NCBI RefSeq assembly: GCF_003318295.1
Contig: NZ_QOCW01000007.1
Coordinates: 62,001 to 126,000, forward strand
Reading direction: 5' to 3'
DNA length: 64,000 bases
DNA from: Bacillus taeanensis
GTDB lineage: Bacteria > Bacillota > Bacilli > Bacillales > UBA6769
The notes below the pieces were generated by a model that was not told the DNA's origin, did no database searches, and was given only the letters and a program-made list of their open reading frames with translations. The first letter of the stretch is position 1, and every line of letters begins with the position of its first letter. Shown here in pieces: positions 39,200 through 47,914 of this stretch. A program made the position numbers and the translations under genes.

Positions 39200-39838
39200 A
39201 TGGATTGGGATTTATTTTTAGCTCCATATAAGCAAGCGGTAGACGAACTGAAGGTTAAATTAAAAGGAATACGTAAACAATATGAAAAAACTTCAGATCA
39301 CTCACCAATTGAGTTTGTTACAGGACGTGTGAAGCCAATACCGAGCATACTAGAGAAATCTGTAAGAAAAAATATTGCAATCGATCGGCTTCAGGAAATG
39401 CAGGACATTGCAGGACTGCGGGTGATGTGTCAATTCGTTGAAGATATTAATCGAGTTATTGCTCTTCTTAGAAAGCGTAATGATATGGAAATAGTAGAAG
39501 AACGCGATTATGTTTCAAAGCAAAAGCCGAGCGGCTATCGCTCTTATCATGTTGTGCTGCTTTATCCTGTTCAAACAATAAATGGAGAAGAGAAAATTCT
39601 TGTTGAAATACAAATTCGAACGCTTGCGATGAATTTTTGGGCGACAATTGAGCACTCATTAAATTATAAGTATAAAGGTGCTATGCCGGAAGAAATAGCC
39701 GATCGTCTGCAGCGAGCAGCAGAAGCAGCTTATCGATTAGACGAGGAAATGTCACAAATCCGTGATGAAATTCAAGAAGCACAGCGTGAATTTATGAGAA
39801 AGAAGGAAGAAAAGGAACAGTCTGAGTCAGACACGTAA
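39200..39838 (+). CDS. relQ: Small alarmone synthetase RelQ (YjbM/SasB)
   Basis: A 212-residue single-domain (p)ppGpp synthetase. The synthetase motifs are FVTGRVKPIPSILEK, DIAGLRVMCQF, the G-loop-side SKQKPSGYRSYHVVL and VEIQIRTLAMNFWATIEHSLNYK. It has no hydrolase domain. It forms a tetramer in B. subtilis. It is in the yjbL-relQ-nadK-yjbO operon as in Bacillus generally. Confidence 0.96.
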   Translation: MDWDLFLAPYKQAVDELKVKLKGIRKQYEKTSDHSPIEFVTGRVKPIPSILEKSVRKNIAIDRLQEMQDIAGLRVMCQFVEDINRVIALLRKRNDMEIVEERDYVSKQKPSGYRSYHVVLLYPVQTINGEEKILVEIQIRTLAMNFWATIEHSLNYKYKGAMPEEIADRLQRAAEAAYRLDEEMSQIRDEIQEAQREFMRKKEEKEQSESDT

Positions 39839-39889
39839 AAATGATTTTTTTCATACAGACATAATTTTAAAAAGCAAGGTGTTGATACT

Positions 39890-40684
39890 ATGAAATTTGC
39901 AGTCATGTCAAAAGGTGATGAAGTTTCAAATAAACTGCAGCAGCGAATTAAAACGTACTTAACAGATTTTGAACTAGAGTACGATGATCACGAACCAGAC
40001 ATCGTCATTTCTGTCGGAGGGGATGGCACTCTTTTATATGCCTTTCATCAATATTCAGATCGTTTAGAGGAAACAGCATTTGTTGGTATACATACAGGCC
40101 ATTTAGGTTTTTACGCAGATTGGGTGCCAGATGAAGTTGAAAAACTTGTCATTCATATTGCGCGCACACCGTTTCAAATTGTTGAATATCCTCTTTTAGA
40201 GGTGATTGTTCGCTATTTAGATGGAGGAAAGGAAAACCGTTATTTAGCTTTAAATGAATGTACGGTAAAAAGTGATGAAGGTTCTCTTGTAATGAATGTT
40301 GAAATTAAAGGGGAATTATTTGAAACGTTTCGTGGTGACGGCTTATGTATTTCAACACCTTCAGGAAGTACGGCTTATAATAAAGCATTAGGCGGTGCCA
40401 TTATTCATCCTTCTCTTCCATCGCTGCAGCTATCTGAAATGGCTTCTATTAATAATCGGGTCTTTCGTACTGTCGGTTCACCCCTTGTACTGCCTCAGCA
40501 TCATACGTGTATGCTGAAGCCTGTTAATGATGTAGACTTTAGAATTACGATTGATCATTTGTTTTTACTGCATAAAAAAGTGAAGTCAATTCAATGTCGT
40601 GTAGCAGAGGAGAAAATTCGCTTTGCTCGTTTTAGACCATTTCCGTTTTGGAAGCGAGTAAAAGAGTCGTTTGTAAAAGATTAA
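39890..40684 (+). CDS. nadK: NAD kinase
   Basis: A 264-residue ATP-NAD kinase that makes NADP. The phosphate-binding [13 protein letters not shown] and the NExT-type motif ALNECTVKS are present, with [14 protein letters not shown] completing the active site. It is followed 46 bases later by the pseudouridine synthase gene. Confidence 0.96.
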   Translation: MKFAVMSKGDEVSNKLQQRIKTYLTDFELEYDDHEPDIVISVGGDGTLLYAFHQYSDRLEETAFVGIHTGHLGFYADWVPDEVEKLVIHIARTPFQIVEYPLLEVIVRYLDGGKENRYLALNECTVKSDEGSLVMNVEIKGELFETFRGDGLCISTPSGSTAYNKALGGAIIHPSLPSLQLSEMASINNRVFRTVGSPLVLPQHHTCMLKPVNDVDFRITIDHLFLLHKKVKSIQCRVAEEKIRFARFRPFPFWKRVKESFVKD

Positions 40685-40730
40685 CCTTGCTGCTTGTTCA
40701 TTATAGGTTTTAGAGGAAAGGAAAGAAAGA

Positions 40731-41624
40731 ATGGACTGTTTTGTTATAAAATGGACTGTAAAAAAAGCGCACGAAGGGTTACTCCTTCGTGATTTTTTAC
40801 GTCATGAAAAGCAGATTTCAAGAACACTGTTAACCGATATTAAATTTAAAGGCGGTAAAATCGTTGTTAACGGAAAAGAAGAGCGGGTGCGTTATGAAGT
40901 CAATGTTGGCGATCAGATCGAAGTTTATTTTCCAAAAGAACAAAGAAGTGAAACAATGAAGCCTATCCATCTGCCGCTTACGATTGTGTATGAAGATGAT
41001 CATTTCTTATTAGTTAATAAACCGCCAAATATTACAACCATTCCATCAAGACAAGAACTGAATGTATCGCTTGCCCAAGCTGTTCTTTATTATTATGAAC
41101 AGCATCACATTCCATCAACCATTCATGTTGTAAACCGGCTTGACCGCGATACATCAGGACTTGTTTTAATCGCTAAACATCGTTATGTGCACGATCTTTT
41201 ATCAAAACAGCAAAAACAAAAAACGATGAAGCGCACTTATCTTGCGTTTGTCCACGGCATCGTGGAAAAAGGAAAAGAGAAAATTAATCGTCCAATCGGC
41301 AGAAAAGAGGGCAGCATTATTGAACGTGAAGTTCGTGAAGATGGACAAGCTGCGGTTACTCATTATCAGGTTCTTGAGCAGTGGAAACAGTACGCACTAC
41401 TAGCACTTTCATTAGAAACCGGACGCACTCACCAAATTCGTGTCCATATGGCTTCTCTACAACACCCATTACTAGGAGATACACTATATGGAGGAAGAAG
41501 AGATTTTATTAATAGGCAGGCGCTGCATAGTCATACGCTTACTTTTTATCATCCGTTTTTAGAGAAAGTATTAACTTTTAAAGCGTCCTTACCTGAGGAC
41601 ATGAAGCAATTAATCATTAAATAG
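40731..41624 (+). CDS. yjbO: RluA/RluD-family pseudouridine synthase YjbO
   Basis: A 297-residue pseudouridine synthase. An S4-like RNA-binding part comes first (about 12-70). The catalytic domain has HVVNRLDRDTSGLVLIAKH with the nucleophilic aspartate, and TGRTHQIRVHMASLQHPLLGD. The target uridine is not known from sequence. AAAGGAAAG precedes the ATG. The stop lies in a bidirectional terminator. Confidence 0.93.
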   Translation: MDCFVIKWTVKKAHEGLLLRDFLRHEKQISRTLLTDIKFKGGKIVVNGKEERVRYEVNVGDQIEVYFPKEQRSETMKPIHLPLTIVYEDDHFLLVNKPPNITTIPSRQELNVSLAQAVLYYYEQHHIPSTIHVVNRLDRDTSGLVLIAKHRYVHDLLSKQQKQKTMKRTYLAFVHGIVEKGKEKINRPIGRKEGSIIEREVREDGQAAVTHYQVLEQWKQYALLALSLETGRTHQIRVHMASLQHPLLGDTLYGGRRDFINRQALHSHTLTFYHPFLEKVLTFKASLPEDMKQLIIK

Positions 41625-41653
41625 GTGAAGGGAACAGCCCCTTCACCTATTTA
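41619..41653. terminator. Bidirectional terminator between yjbO and prpE
   Basis: AAATAGGTGAAGGG and CCCTTCACCTATTT pair with a short loop. Both convergent genes end at it. Confidence 0.85.
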
Positions 41654-41660
41654 ATGATCT

Positions 41661-42401
41661 TTAATCAAAGTTTTGAAATTTTTCTTCGACATATGGCATT
41701 GAAGAGGGAACAGAGACAACTTCTGCTTCAGGATAGCGAAAAGCGGATAATTTACCGCCAAACACACATCCTGTATCAATGTTAACTGTACGATTTAAAA
41801 AGCGCGGGTCTTTAACTGGAGTATGGCCATATACAATCCACGATTCTCCTTCATCAACTTTCGCCCAATCCCTTCGTATAGGTCTTCCATCTGGATGGGT
41901 TTCGCCGGTAATATCACCATACAGTACAAATGTTTTAACTTTTTTATCCGTTCTTCCAATATAACTTCTTTTTATTCCGGCATGGGCGACAATAAGTTTT
42001 TGATTATCAGCTGTTATATAAAGAGGAGCGTCTTCATAAAGTTTTTTAAATTGAGCGGACACTACTTCTTGTCTTGCGCTGTCCAGTGCTTGAAATTCAG
42101 CAACCGTGGTTTCTAGTCCATGTTTTATTTGCACGTTACGGCCGAGAAAATAGCGGTATAATTTATCACAGTGATTTCCAGGCGTATAAAGAGCGAGCTT
42201 ATTTTGAACAAGTGTATAGGCTGTTTCCATTACTTTAATCGAAAGTGGACCGCGATCTGTTAGATCACCAAGAAAAATTAATTTTCTGCCAGCAGGATGG
42301 ATAGGGTAGCCGGTTTCCCAGCTGTAGGCTAACTTCTTTGTTAATTGAACAAATTCCTCATAACAACCATGAATATCCCCAATAATGTCATAGCGCACCA
42401 T
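41661..42401 (-). CDS. prpE: PrpE, bis(5'-nucleosyl)-tetraphosphatase of the PPP family
   Basis: A 246-residue metallophosphatase that in B. subtilis cleaves Ap4A asymmetrically and affects spore germination. Metal motifs are [14 protein letters not shown] and GNHCDK (with C where many PPP enzymes have E or D), then VAHAGI and VYGHTP. It closes the yjbK-prpE block before rodA. Confidence 0.93.
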   Translation of the reverse strand: MVRYDIIGDIHGCYEEFVQLTKKLAYSWETGYPIHPAGRKLIFLGDLTDRGPLSIKVMETAYTLVQNKLALYTPGNHCDKLYRYFLGRNVQIKHGLETTVAEFQALDSARQEVVSAQFKKLYEDAPLYITADNQKLIVAHAGIKRSYIGRTDKKVKTFVLYGDITGETHPDGRPIRRDWAKVDEGESWIVYGHTPVKDPRFLNRTVNIDTGCVFGGKLSAFRYPEAEVVSVPSSMPYVEEKFQNFD

Positions 42402-42454
42402 ATTTTCACCTTCTTTTTTTATGTATACTTCCTATATCGTACCCAATTAAAAAA

Positions 42455-42498
42455 TAATAAAAACGAGGTAGACATGTTGAAGCCAACCCCGTTTAAAG
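42455..42498 (-). terminator. Terminator after rodA
   Basis: On the minus strand AAACGGGGT and ACCTCGTTT pair with one mismatch, followed by TTTATT. Confidence 0.65.
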
Positions 42499-42510
42499 TT
42501 GTTTATATTT

Positions 42511-43698
42511 TTAGTCAAACATATATTTTCTTGTACGCGAGGCAACGTTTAGGACTAAGCCTATTGCAATCATATACGTTAAAAGGGAGCTTCCTCCATA
42601 GCTTACAAATGGCAGTGGAATACCTGTAATTGGAAGAAGACCAATGGTCATGCCAATATTTTGAAAAACTTGGAATGTAAGCATGCCGATAACGCCCGCA
42701 CAAAGAAAACTACCAAATGGATCATGGCTTTCAATTGAGATATGGATAACGCGATAAATTACCATAAAAAAGACTGAGACAACGATACTTGCTCCAATAA
42801 AGCCGTATTCTTCCCCAATAACCGTAAAAATAAAGTCTGTATGTGCTTCGGGAAAGTAAACAGTCCCGTTATTAAATCCTTTTCCTTGAAGCTGTCCAGA
42901 GCCAATTGCTTTTAAAGAAGTAATTAAATGATAGCCATAGCTTCCTGCGTATTCATAAGGCTGAAGCCAACCGTAAAAACGAGCAAGCTGGTAGCTGTCT
43001 AAAATATAATCTTCAAAAAACTTCGGAAAACGAAAATAAATTTGAACGAGCACAAAAATGGCAAGTGAAAATGTTGATGCTGCTCCAAATAATATTCGCC
43101 AGCGAATGCCGCTAACAAGGATTAAACTTGCGACAATCGCTGAGAGAACCATCGCCGTTCCAAGGTCAGGTTGTTCCATTACAATCGCAATCGGTAAAAG
43201 AGATGTTAACAATATTTTCCCAAGTAAAATAAAGTCTTCTCGTAGTTCACGTACTGCATATTTTTCATTATGGACAATAATAATATGACTTAATGAAATA
43301 ATTAAGAAAATTTTCATGAATTCAGACGGCTGAATCGAACCAAGACCTGGTAAAACAAACCAACTTTTCGCACCGTTGCGAATTGGCGCCAATTCATAGC
43401 TTCCGATATACTCCGGACTAAAACGAAGCAGAAGCAACAGAAAAATTCCGAACCCATATAAATACCATGAAATCTGTTTAAAGCGGTCAAAGTCAAGGAT
43501 CATTGTTGCTAATATAGCAACCGCGCCAATCATATACCACATTACTTGTCTAAGAACAAAATTTATTTCGCGTAAATGAACTGGCAGTGAAAATTGCGCA
43601 CTATAAATTGCAATTGAACTAATACAAAGAAGAAGAAATATAAGAAATAATAATGTATAATCAATTTGTTGCCATGGGGAGTTATTATCTTTATTCAT
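42511..43698 (-). CDS. rodA: RodA/FtsW/SpoVE-family peptidoglycan polymerase
   Basis: A 395-residue SEDS protein with about ten membrane helices. It polymerises lipid II with a class B PBP partner. The motifs GAKSWFVLPGLGSIQPSEFMK, EQPDLGTAMV and the final PFVSYGGSSLLTYMIAIGLVLN are diagnostic. Resemblance is greatest to RodA, the elongation type. It is not in the yjb block of B. subtilis but sits here between prpE and mgtE. Confidence 0.93.
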   Translation of the reverse strand: MNKDNNSPWQQIDYTLLFLIFLLLCISSIAIYSAQFSLPVHLREINFVLRQVMWYMIGAVAILATMILDFDRFKQISWYLYGFGIFLLLLLRFSPEYIGSYELAPIRNGAKSWFVLPGLGSIQPSEFMKIFLIISLSHIIIVHNEKYAVRELREDFILLGKILLTSLLPIAIVMEQPDLGTAMVLSAIVASLILVSGIRWRILFGAASTFSLAIFVLVQIYFRFPKFFEDYILDSYQLARFYGWLQPYEYAGSYGYHLITSLKAIGSGQLQGKGFNNGTVYFPEAHTDFIFTVIGEEYGFIGASIVVSVFFMVIYRVIHISIESHDPFGSFLCAGVIGMLTFQVFQNIGMTIGLLPITGIPLPFVSYGGSSLLTYMIAIGLVLNVASRTRKYMFD

Positions 43699-44002
43699 AA
43701 CAGAGTTCCTTCCTACAAAACAGTTTAATTAATAGTGGGTACTTAAGTACAATATAAGTTCCGCCCTCTAATAGTTTATCGAAAAAAAGTCGGTTTGCAA
43801 ATGATTCATGAGATAGAATTTTAAAACAATATATTATTATATCACCCTTTTATCATTATAAAAGGAGTAAAATTATATATTAATCTATTGCGCATTTAAA
43901 AAAGATAAGTTATTGTTATCGTGCGCTTAAAAATCCCTAATAAATAAGAAAGTAATCGTAATAGAAAGAAATAAAAAATTGAATATGGGGGAGGGGATTT
44001 AG
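43699..44002. other. Divergent rodA/mgtE intergenic region
   Basis: About 300 bases holding the rodA promoter, a perfect 8-4-8 inverted repeat (43846-43865, CCTTTTAT/ATAAAAGG) just upstream of it, and a second imperfect hairpin (43890-43926, GCGCA/TGCGC with inner GATAA/TTATC) nearer mgtE. No M-box magnesium riboswitch is recognisable. Confidence 0.55.
43836..43844 (-). promoter_or_regulatory. Extended -10 promoter of rodA
   Basis: Reads TGATATAAT on the minus strand (TGnTATAAT), about 140 bases before the rodA start. The adjacent 8-4-8 inverted repeat covers the -35 zone and could be an operator. Confidence 0.45.
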
Positions 44003-45367
44003 ATGACTTTTGAAACAGAACAAAAAGAAAAAGAATATTATATGCAAATTATTGAAGCGATTGAAAATGAGGATATTGATTTATTTCGCGAAAAGTTTTT
44101 AGATCTTCATCCTTATGATCAAGCAAAGTTTTTTCTCACTCAAAATGAAAATGGTAGAATGCAGTTATATACATATTTGTCGCCTGAGGAAATGGCTGGT
44201 ATTTTTGAAAATTTAGAAGTAGAAGAACAAGAGTTGTTTATTTCTGAAATGGTTCCAAGCTATGCAGCCGAAATGCTTGGTTCTATGTATGCTGATGATG
44301 CAGTAGACGTTTTAAATGAATTAGAGGCAGAGCAAGTAGCAAGCTATTTAACAATTATGGATGATGATGCAGCAAGAGAAATCAAAGATTTACTGCATTA
44401 TGAAGAGAAAACGGCCGGCAGTATTATGACAACTGAATTTGTGTCGATTCGCACACATCAAACAGTTAAAGAAGCGATGCAAATTTTAAGAGAAGAAGCA
44501 CCTGATGCGGAAACAATTTACTATATTTTCGTTGTGGATGGAGAAAAAAAACTTGTAGGAGTTATTTCGCTTCGAGACTTAATCATTGCGAAAGAGGATG
44601 AATATATTAAAGACCGAATGAGTGATCGTGTGGTTTCTGTTTCAGTTGGAGAAGATCAAGAAGCAGTCGCAAAAACAATGAAAGATTATGACTTTCTTGC
44701 ACTCCCTGTCGTCGACTTTCAAAATCATTTACTCGGTATTATTACGGTCGATGATATTGTAGACGTTATTGAAGAAGAAGCCTCCGAAGATTACTCGAAA
44801 TTTGCTGCTATTTCAGATGTTGATACAGTCGATAATAATCCATTTTCCGCCGCTCGCAAACGGTTGCCATGGCTCGTTATCCTATTGTTTTTAGGGATGA
44901 TGACGGCAAGCTTAATTGGACGTTTTGAGGAGACGCTTAATAAGGTAGCGATTTTAGCGGTATTTATTCCATTAATCGCAGGAATGGCAGGGAATACAGG
45001 CACGCAGGCACTGGCTGTTGTGGTAAGAGGAATTGCCACCGGTGATTTTGAAGGGGAAAGTAAATTAAAGTTAATTATAAGAGAAGCAGGAACAGGGTTA
45101 ATTTCAGGCTCGGTTTGCGGTATTCTAGTTACATTTATTGTTTATTTTTGGAAGGGGAATTTTTTTCTTGGACTTTTAGTCGGTTTTTCATTATTATGTA
45201 CTTTGGTTGTCGCTACATTAGCGGGCGCATTAGTACCGCTTGTTATGCATAAATTTAAAATTGATCCAGCGGTTGCTTCAGGTCCTTTTATTACAACTAT
45301 TAATGATATTATTAGTATTTTAATTTATTTTGGAATGGCGACCGCGTTTATGAACTATTTATTGTAA
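44003..45367 (+). CDS. mgtE: Magnesium transporter MgtE
   Basis: A 454-residue MgtE. The N-terminal superhelical domain (about 10-130) includes MVPSYAAEMLGSM and MDDDAAREIKDLLHY. A CBS pair follows (about 140-260), then a five-helix membrane domain with the family filter region AGMAGNTGTQALAVVVRGIATGD. GGGGGAGGGG precedes the ATG. yjbQ follows after 28 bases, so the two are probably co-transcribed. Confidence 0.96.
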   Translation: MTFETEQKEKEYYMQIIEAIENEDIDLFREKFLDLHPYDQAKFFLTQNENGRMQLYTYLSPEEMAGIFENLEVEEQELFISEMVPSYAAEMLGSMYADDAVDVLNELEAEQVASYLTIMDDDAAREIKDLLHYEEKTAGSIMTTEFVSIRTHQTVKEAMQILREEAPDAETIYYIFVVDGEKKLVGVISLRDLIIAKEDEYIKDRMSDRVVSVSVGEDQEAVAKTMKDYDFLALPVVDFQNHLLGIITVDDIVDVIEEEASEDYSKFAAISDVDTVDNNPFSAARKRLPWLVILLFLGMMTASLIGRFEETLNKVAILAVFIPLIAGMAGNTGTQALAVVVRGIATGDFEGESKLKLIIREAGTGLISGSVCGILVTFIVYFWKGNFFLGLLVGFSLLCTLVVATLAGALVPLVMHKFKIDPAVASGPFITTINDIISILIYFGMATAFMNYLL

Positions 45368-45395
45368 CGAGTTTTTGCTAAAAAGGAGGGAGTTT

Positions 45396-47249
45396 ATGGA
45401 AGCACATGCATCCGTCTCATCATTGCTTATTGTTGTATTAGTCGCATTTTTAATTCCAATCCTGCTCCATCGTTTTCGACTGCAGGTCATTCCAGTTGTT
45501 GTCGCTGAAATTATCGCTGGAATTATTATCGGTGAAAGCGGCTTTAATATTGTTCACCAAGATGTTTGGTTAGAAACACTTTCTTTATTTGGTTTTATTT
45601 TTCTTATGTTTTTAAGCGGACTTGAAATTGATTTCTCATTATTTGCGAGAAATCAAAAACGTAAAAAGCTTCCCAATGGAAAGGAAGAGCCAAACGGATT
45701 ATTTGTTTCTACCCTTGTTTTTGTCGCTATTTTAGTTCTTTCTTACCTTTTATCGGTATTATTCGTTTGGATGGGCTTTATTGACAATGCCTTTTTAATG
45801 ACACTTATTATTTCAACGATTTCATTAGGGGTTGTTGTACCGACCTTGAAAGAAGCCCATTTAATGAAGACGGGCATTGGACAAACGATTTTATTAATAG
45901 CGGTTATTGCCGACTTAGCAACGATGATTTTATTAGCAGTATTTGTTTCGCTTTATTCAAGTGAACAAACAAATACATGGCTCTTACTTGTTCTTTTTGG
46001 AGCAGGGGTATTATTTTATTTCCTTGCAAAACAACTGCGCAATTTATCATTTATTGAGACGATGTCAAAAGGAACAGTTCAAATTGGCACACGAGCAGTG
46101 TTTACATTAATTATCGTGTTTGTCGGGCTTTCTGAATCGGTTGGAGCTGAGAATATATTAGGGGCCTTTTTAGCTGGTGCGCTTGTTTCGCTTCTTTCAC
46201 CAAATCCTGATATGGTGCATAAACTTGATTCGTTCGGATACGGCTTTTTAATTCCAATCTTTTTCGTTATGGTTGGTGTAGAGCTTGATATCTGGTCATT
46301 GTTTACAGATCCGAAAGTTATTATATTAATTCCGCTTTTATTAGTTGGCTTATTTTTATCTAAAATTATTCCAGTTGTTATTTTAAGTAAGTGGTATGAT
46401 TGGAAAACTGTTGCAGGATCAGGAATTTTATTAACCTCAACGCTTTCCTTAGTCATTGCGGCAGCTGAAATTGGCGAAAGAATGGACATGATTTCAGCGC
46501 AAATGTCTTCTGCACTTATTCTTGTAGCTGTTATAACGTGTGTAATTGGTCCAATTGCTTTTAAAAAGATTTTCCCTAAGCAGGAAGATAGTCATCATGT
46601 AAAGTCTATTTCCTTTATTGGGGCCAATCAATTAACACTTCCTTTATCACTTGAATTAAACCCTAATGATTATAAAACGTGTTTGTATCATACAAAGCAG
46701 GATAAAGTGAGTGAAGATCGTCAAGCAAATTCATTTGCCATTCAAGAGCTTACCAGCTATGAAGTAGCTGATTTAAAAAAAGCGAATGTGTTTGAAACAG
46801 ATATTGTTGTTATTTCTACAGGTAATGATCAAACGAATGCAGAAATTGCCGTTTTTGCAAAAGAGTATGGGATAGAACGGGTTATTGCTCGTACGGAAAC
46901 ACCGGAACTAGGAGAGTCATTAAGAGAAATCGGTATTGAAGTATTTTCTGTTTTCTTCTCGTCTAAAGCATTATTAAAAGCATTAATCGAATCACCGAGT
47001 GTAATGAACATTTTTACAAAACAAGAAAATGCGCTTTTCCAAATTGATATGCACAATACAGATTATGACGGCATCGCTCTCCGCAATTTCCCGTATTTAG
47101 GAGATACGATTATCGTTCGGATTTTTAGAGGGAAAGATTCAATTGTTCCTCATGGTGATACAGAGTTAAAAATTGGTGACCGGATTATTGTAACAGGAAG
47201 TAGGGAAAGTGTAGAAGAATTAAGAGAATTACTTAGCTATTACAGCTGA
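45396..47249 (+). CDS. yjbQ: CPA2 monovalent cation:proton antiporter with RCK domains (YjbQ)
   Basis: A 617-residue CPA2-family antiporter. The first 380 residues form about twelve membrane helices with GFIFLMFLSGLEIDF and LGAFLAGALVSLLSP. A cytosolic TrkA-N-like segment follows, then a TrkA-C domain ending GDRIIVTGSRESVEELREL. YjbQ-like proteins move K+ or Na+ against protons. ATG is chosen because AAGGAGGG lies five bases upstream; a longer start includes that site. A strong terminator ends the mgtE-yjbQ run. Confidence 0.92.
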   Translation: MEAHASVSSLLIVVLVAFLIPILLHRFRLQVIPVVVAEIIAGIIIGESGFNIVHQDVWLETLSLFGFIFLMFLSGLEIDFSLFARNQKRKKLPNGKEEPNGLFVSTLVFVAILVLSYLLSVLFVWMGFIDNAFLMTLIISTISLGVVVPTLKEAHLMKTGIGQTILLIAVIADLATMILLAVFVSLYSSEQTNTWLLLVLFGAGVLFYFLAKQLRNLSFIETMSKGTVQIGTRAVFTLIIVFVGLSESVGAENILGAFLAGALVSLLSPNPDMVHKLDSFGYGFLIPIFFVMVGVELDIWSLFTDPKVIILIPLLLVGLFLSKIIPVVILSKWYDWKTVAGSGILLTSTLSLVIAAAEIGERMDMISAQMSSALILVAVITCVIGPIAFKKIFPKQEDSHHVKSISFIGANQLTLPLSLELNPNDYKTCLYHTKQDKVSEDRQANSFAIQELTSYEVADLKKANVFETDIVVISTGNDQTNAEIAVFAKEYGIERVIARTETPELGESLREIGIEVFSVFFSSKALLKALIESPSVMNIFTKQENALFQIDMHNTDYDGIALRNFPYLGDTIIVRIFRGKDSIVPHGDTELKIGDRIIVTGSRESVEELRELLSYYS

Positions 47250-47260
47250 ATCGTTATTTA

Positions 47261-47299
47261 TAAGGGTCAGGCACAAATTGTTGTGCCTGACCCTTTCAC
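47261..47299 (+). terminator. Terminator after yjbQ
   Basis: AAGGGTCAGGCACAA and TTGTGCCTGACCCTT form a perfect 15-base stem. Similar GTGCCTGACCC palindromes recur in Bacillus genomes, from memory. Confidence 0.88.
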
Positions 47300-47375
47300 T
47301 TATGGTTTCATGAATGAACAGGGCTTTACATCGTTCATACTAGTAGTAAAGTAATGTTGTGAAGGAGGAAAAAGG

Positions 47376-47519
47376 TTGGTTCCAACAGTTGTATGCCCAA
47401 AATGTCAACGTGAAGATTCATTAGAAAACGTATTAACGGCTCAATCCAATCAAAACGTCATTTATAAATGTTCTTCGTGTCAGTATGAAATAAGAAATAT
47501 TGAAACAAGCAAAGGCTGA
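47376..47519 (+). CDS. Small zinc-ribbon protein
   Basis: A 47-residue protein with two CxxC pairs, VCPKCQRE and KCSSCQYE, spaced as in a zinc ribbon. Start is TTG, preceded by GAAGGAGG. Upstream, a CATACTA (47336-47342) with GAATG 19 bases before it resembles a sigma-G promoter, though the spacing is one base long. It ends just before the fabI remnant. Function unknown. Confidence 0.6.
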   Translation: MVPTVVCPKCQREDSLENVLTAQSNQNVIYKCSSCQYEIRNIETSKG

Positions 47520-47538
47520 AGAAGTCACTTCCTTATTG

Positions 47539-47826
47539 ATGAAAGCTTCTTTAGATGCAAGTGTAAAATATTTAGCGAATGATTTAGGAAAAGAAGGAAT
47601 TCGCGTAAACGTCATTTCTGCAGGGCCGATTTGTACGCTTGGGGCAAAAGGAATTGGCGACTTTAACTCAATTTTAAAAGATATCGAAGAGCGTTCGCCG
47701 TTTCGCCGTACAATCACACAAGAAGAAGTAGGGGACACGGCTTTATTCTTAATGAGTTACTTATCCCGCGGTATTACGGGTAAAAATATTCACGTTGACA
47801 GCGGCTATAATATCTTAGGACAATAA
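47539..47826 (+). pseudogene. fabI: 5'-truncated fabI (enoyl-ACP reductase) remnant
   Basis: About 95 codons match the C-terminal third of NADH-dependent enoyl-ACP reductase FabI: KASLDASVKYLANDLGKEG, RVNVISAGPI, EERSPFRRTITQEEVGD and the end GKNIHVDSGYNILGQ. The catalytic lysine (in MKASLDAS) remains, but the Rossmann fold and catalytic tyrosine are missing. The sequence upstream is the zinc-ribbon gene, so the 5' part has been deleted. Residues that are RTLSAKG in functional relatives read CTLGAKG here, suggesting drift. In B. subtilis fabI (yjbW) is next to cotO; here 14 kb separate the two. Confidence 0.85.
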
Positions 47827-47831
47827 TACAA

Positions 47832-47892
47832 AAAAACGAAGTTAACTCATAAGGATTTGATCCTTTGATTTTGAGTTAGCCTCGTTTTTTTA
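47832..47892. terminator. Terminator between the fabI remnant and the CotS-like gene
   Basis: AACGAaGTTAACTCA pairs with TGAGTTAgCcTCGTT around an inner AAGGAT/ATCCTT, then TTTTTTT. Both convergent genes can use it. Confidence 0.8.
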
Positions 47893-47914
47893 TTGACTTA
47901 TAATTTAATTGTTT

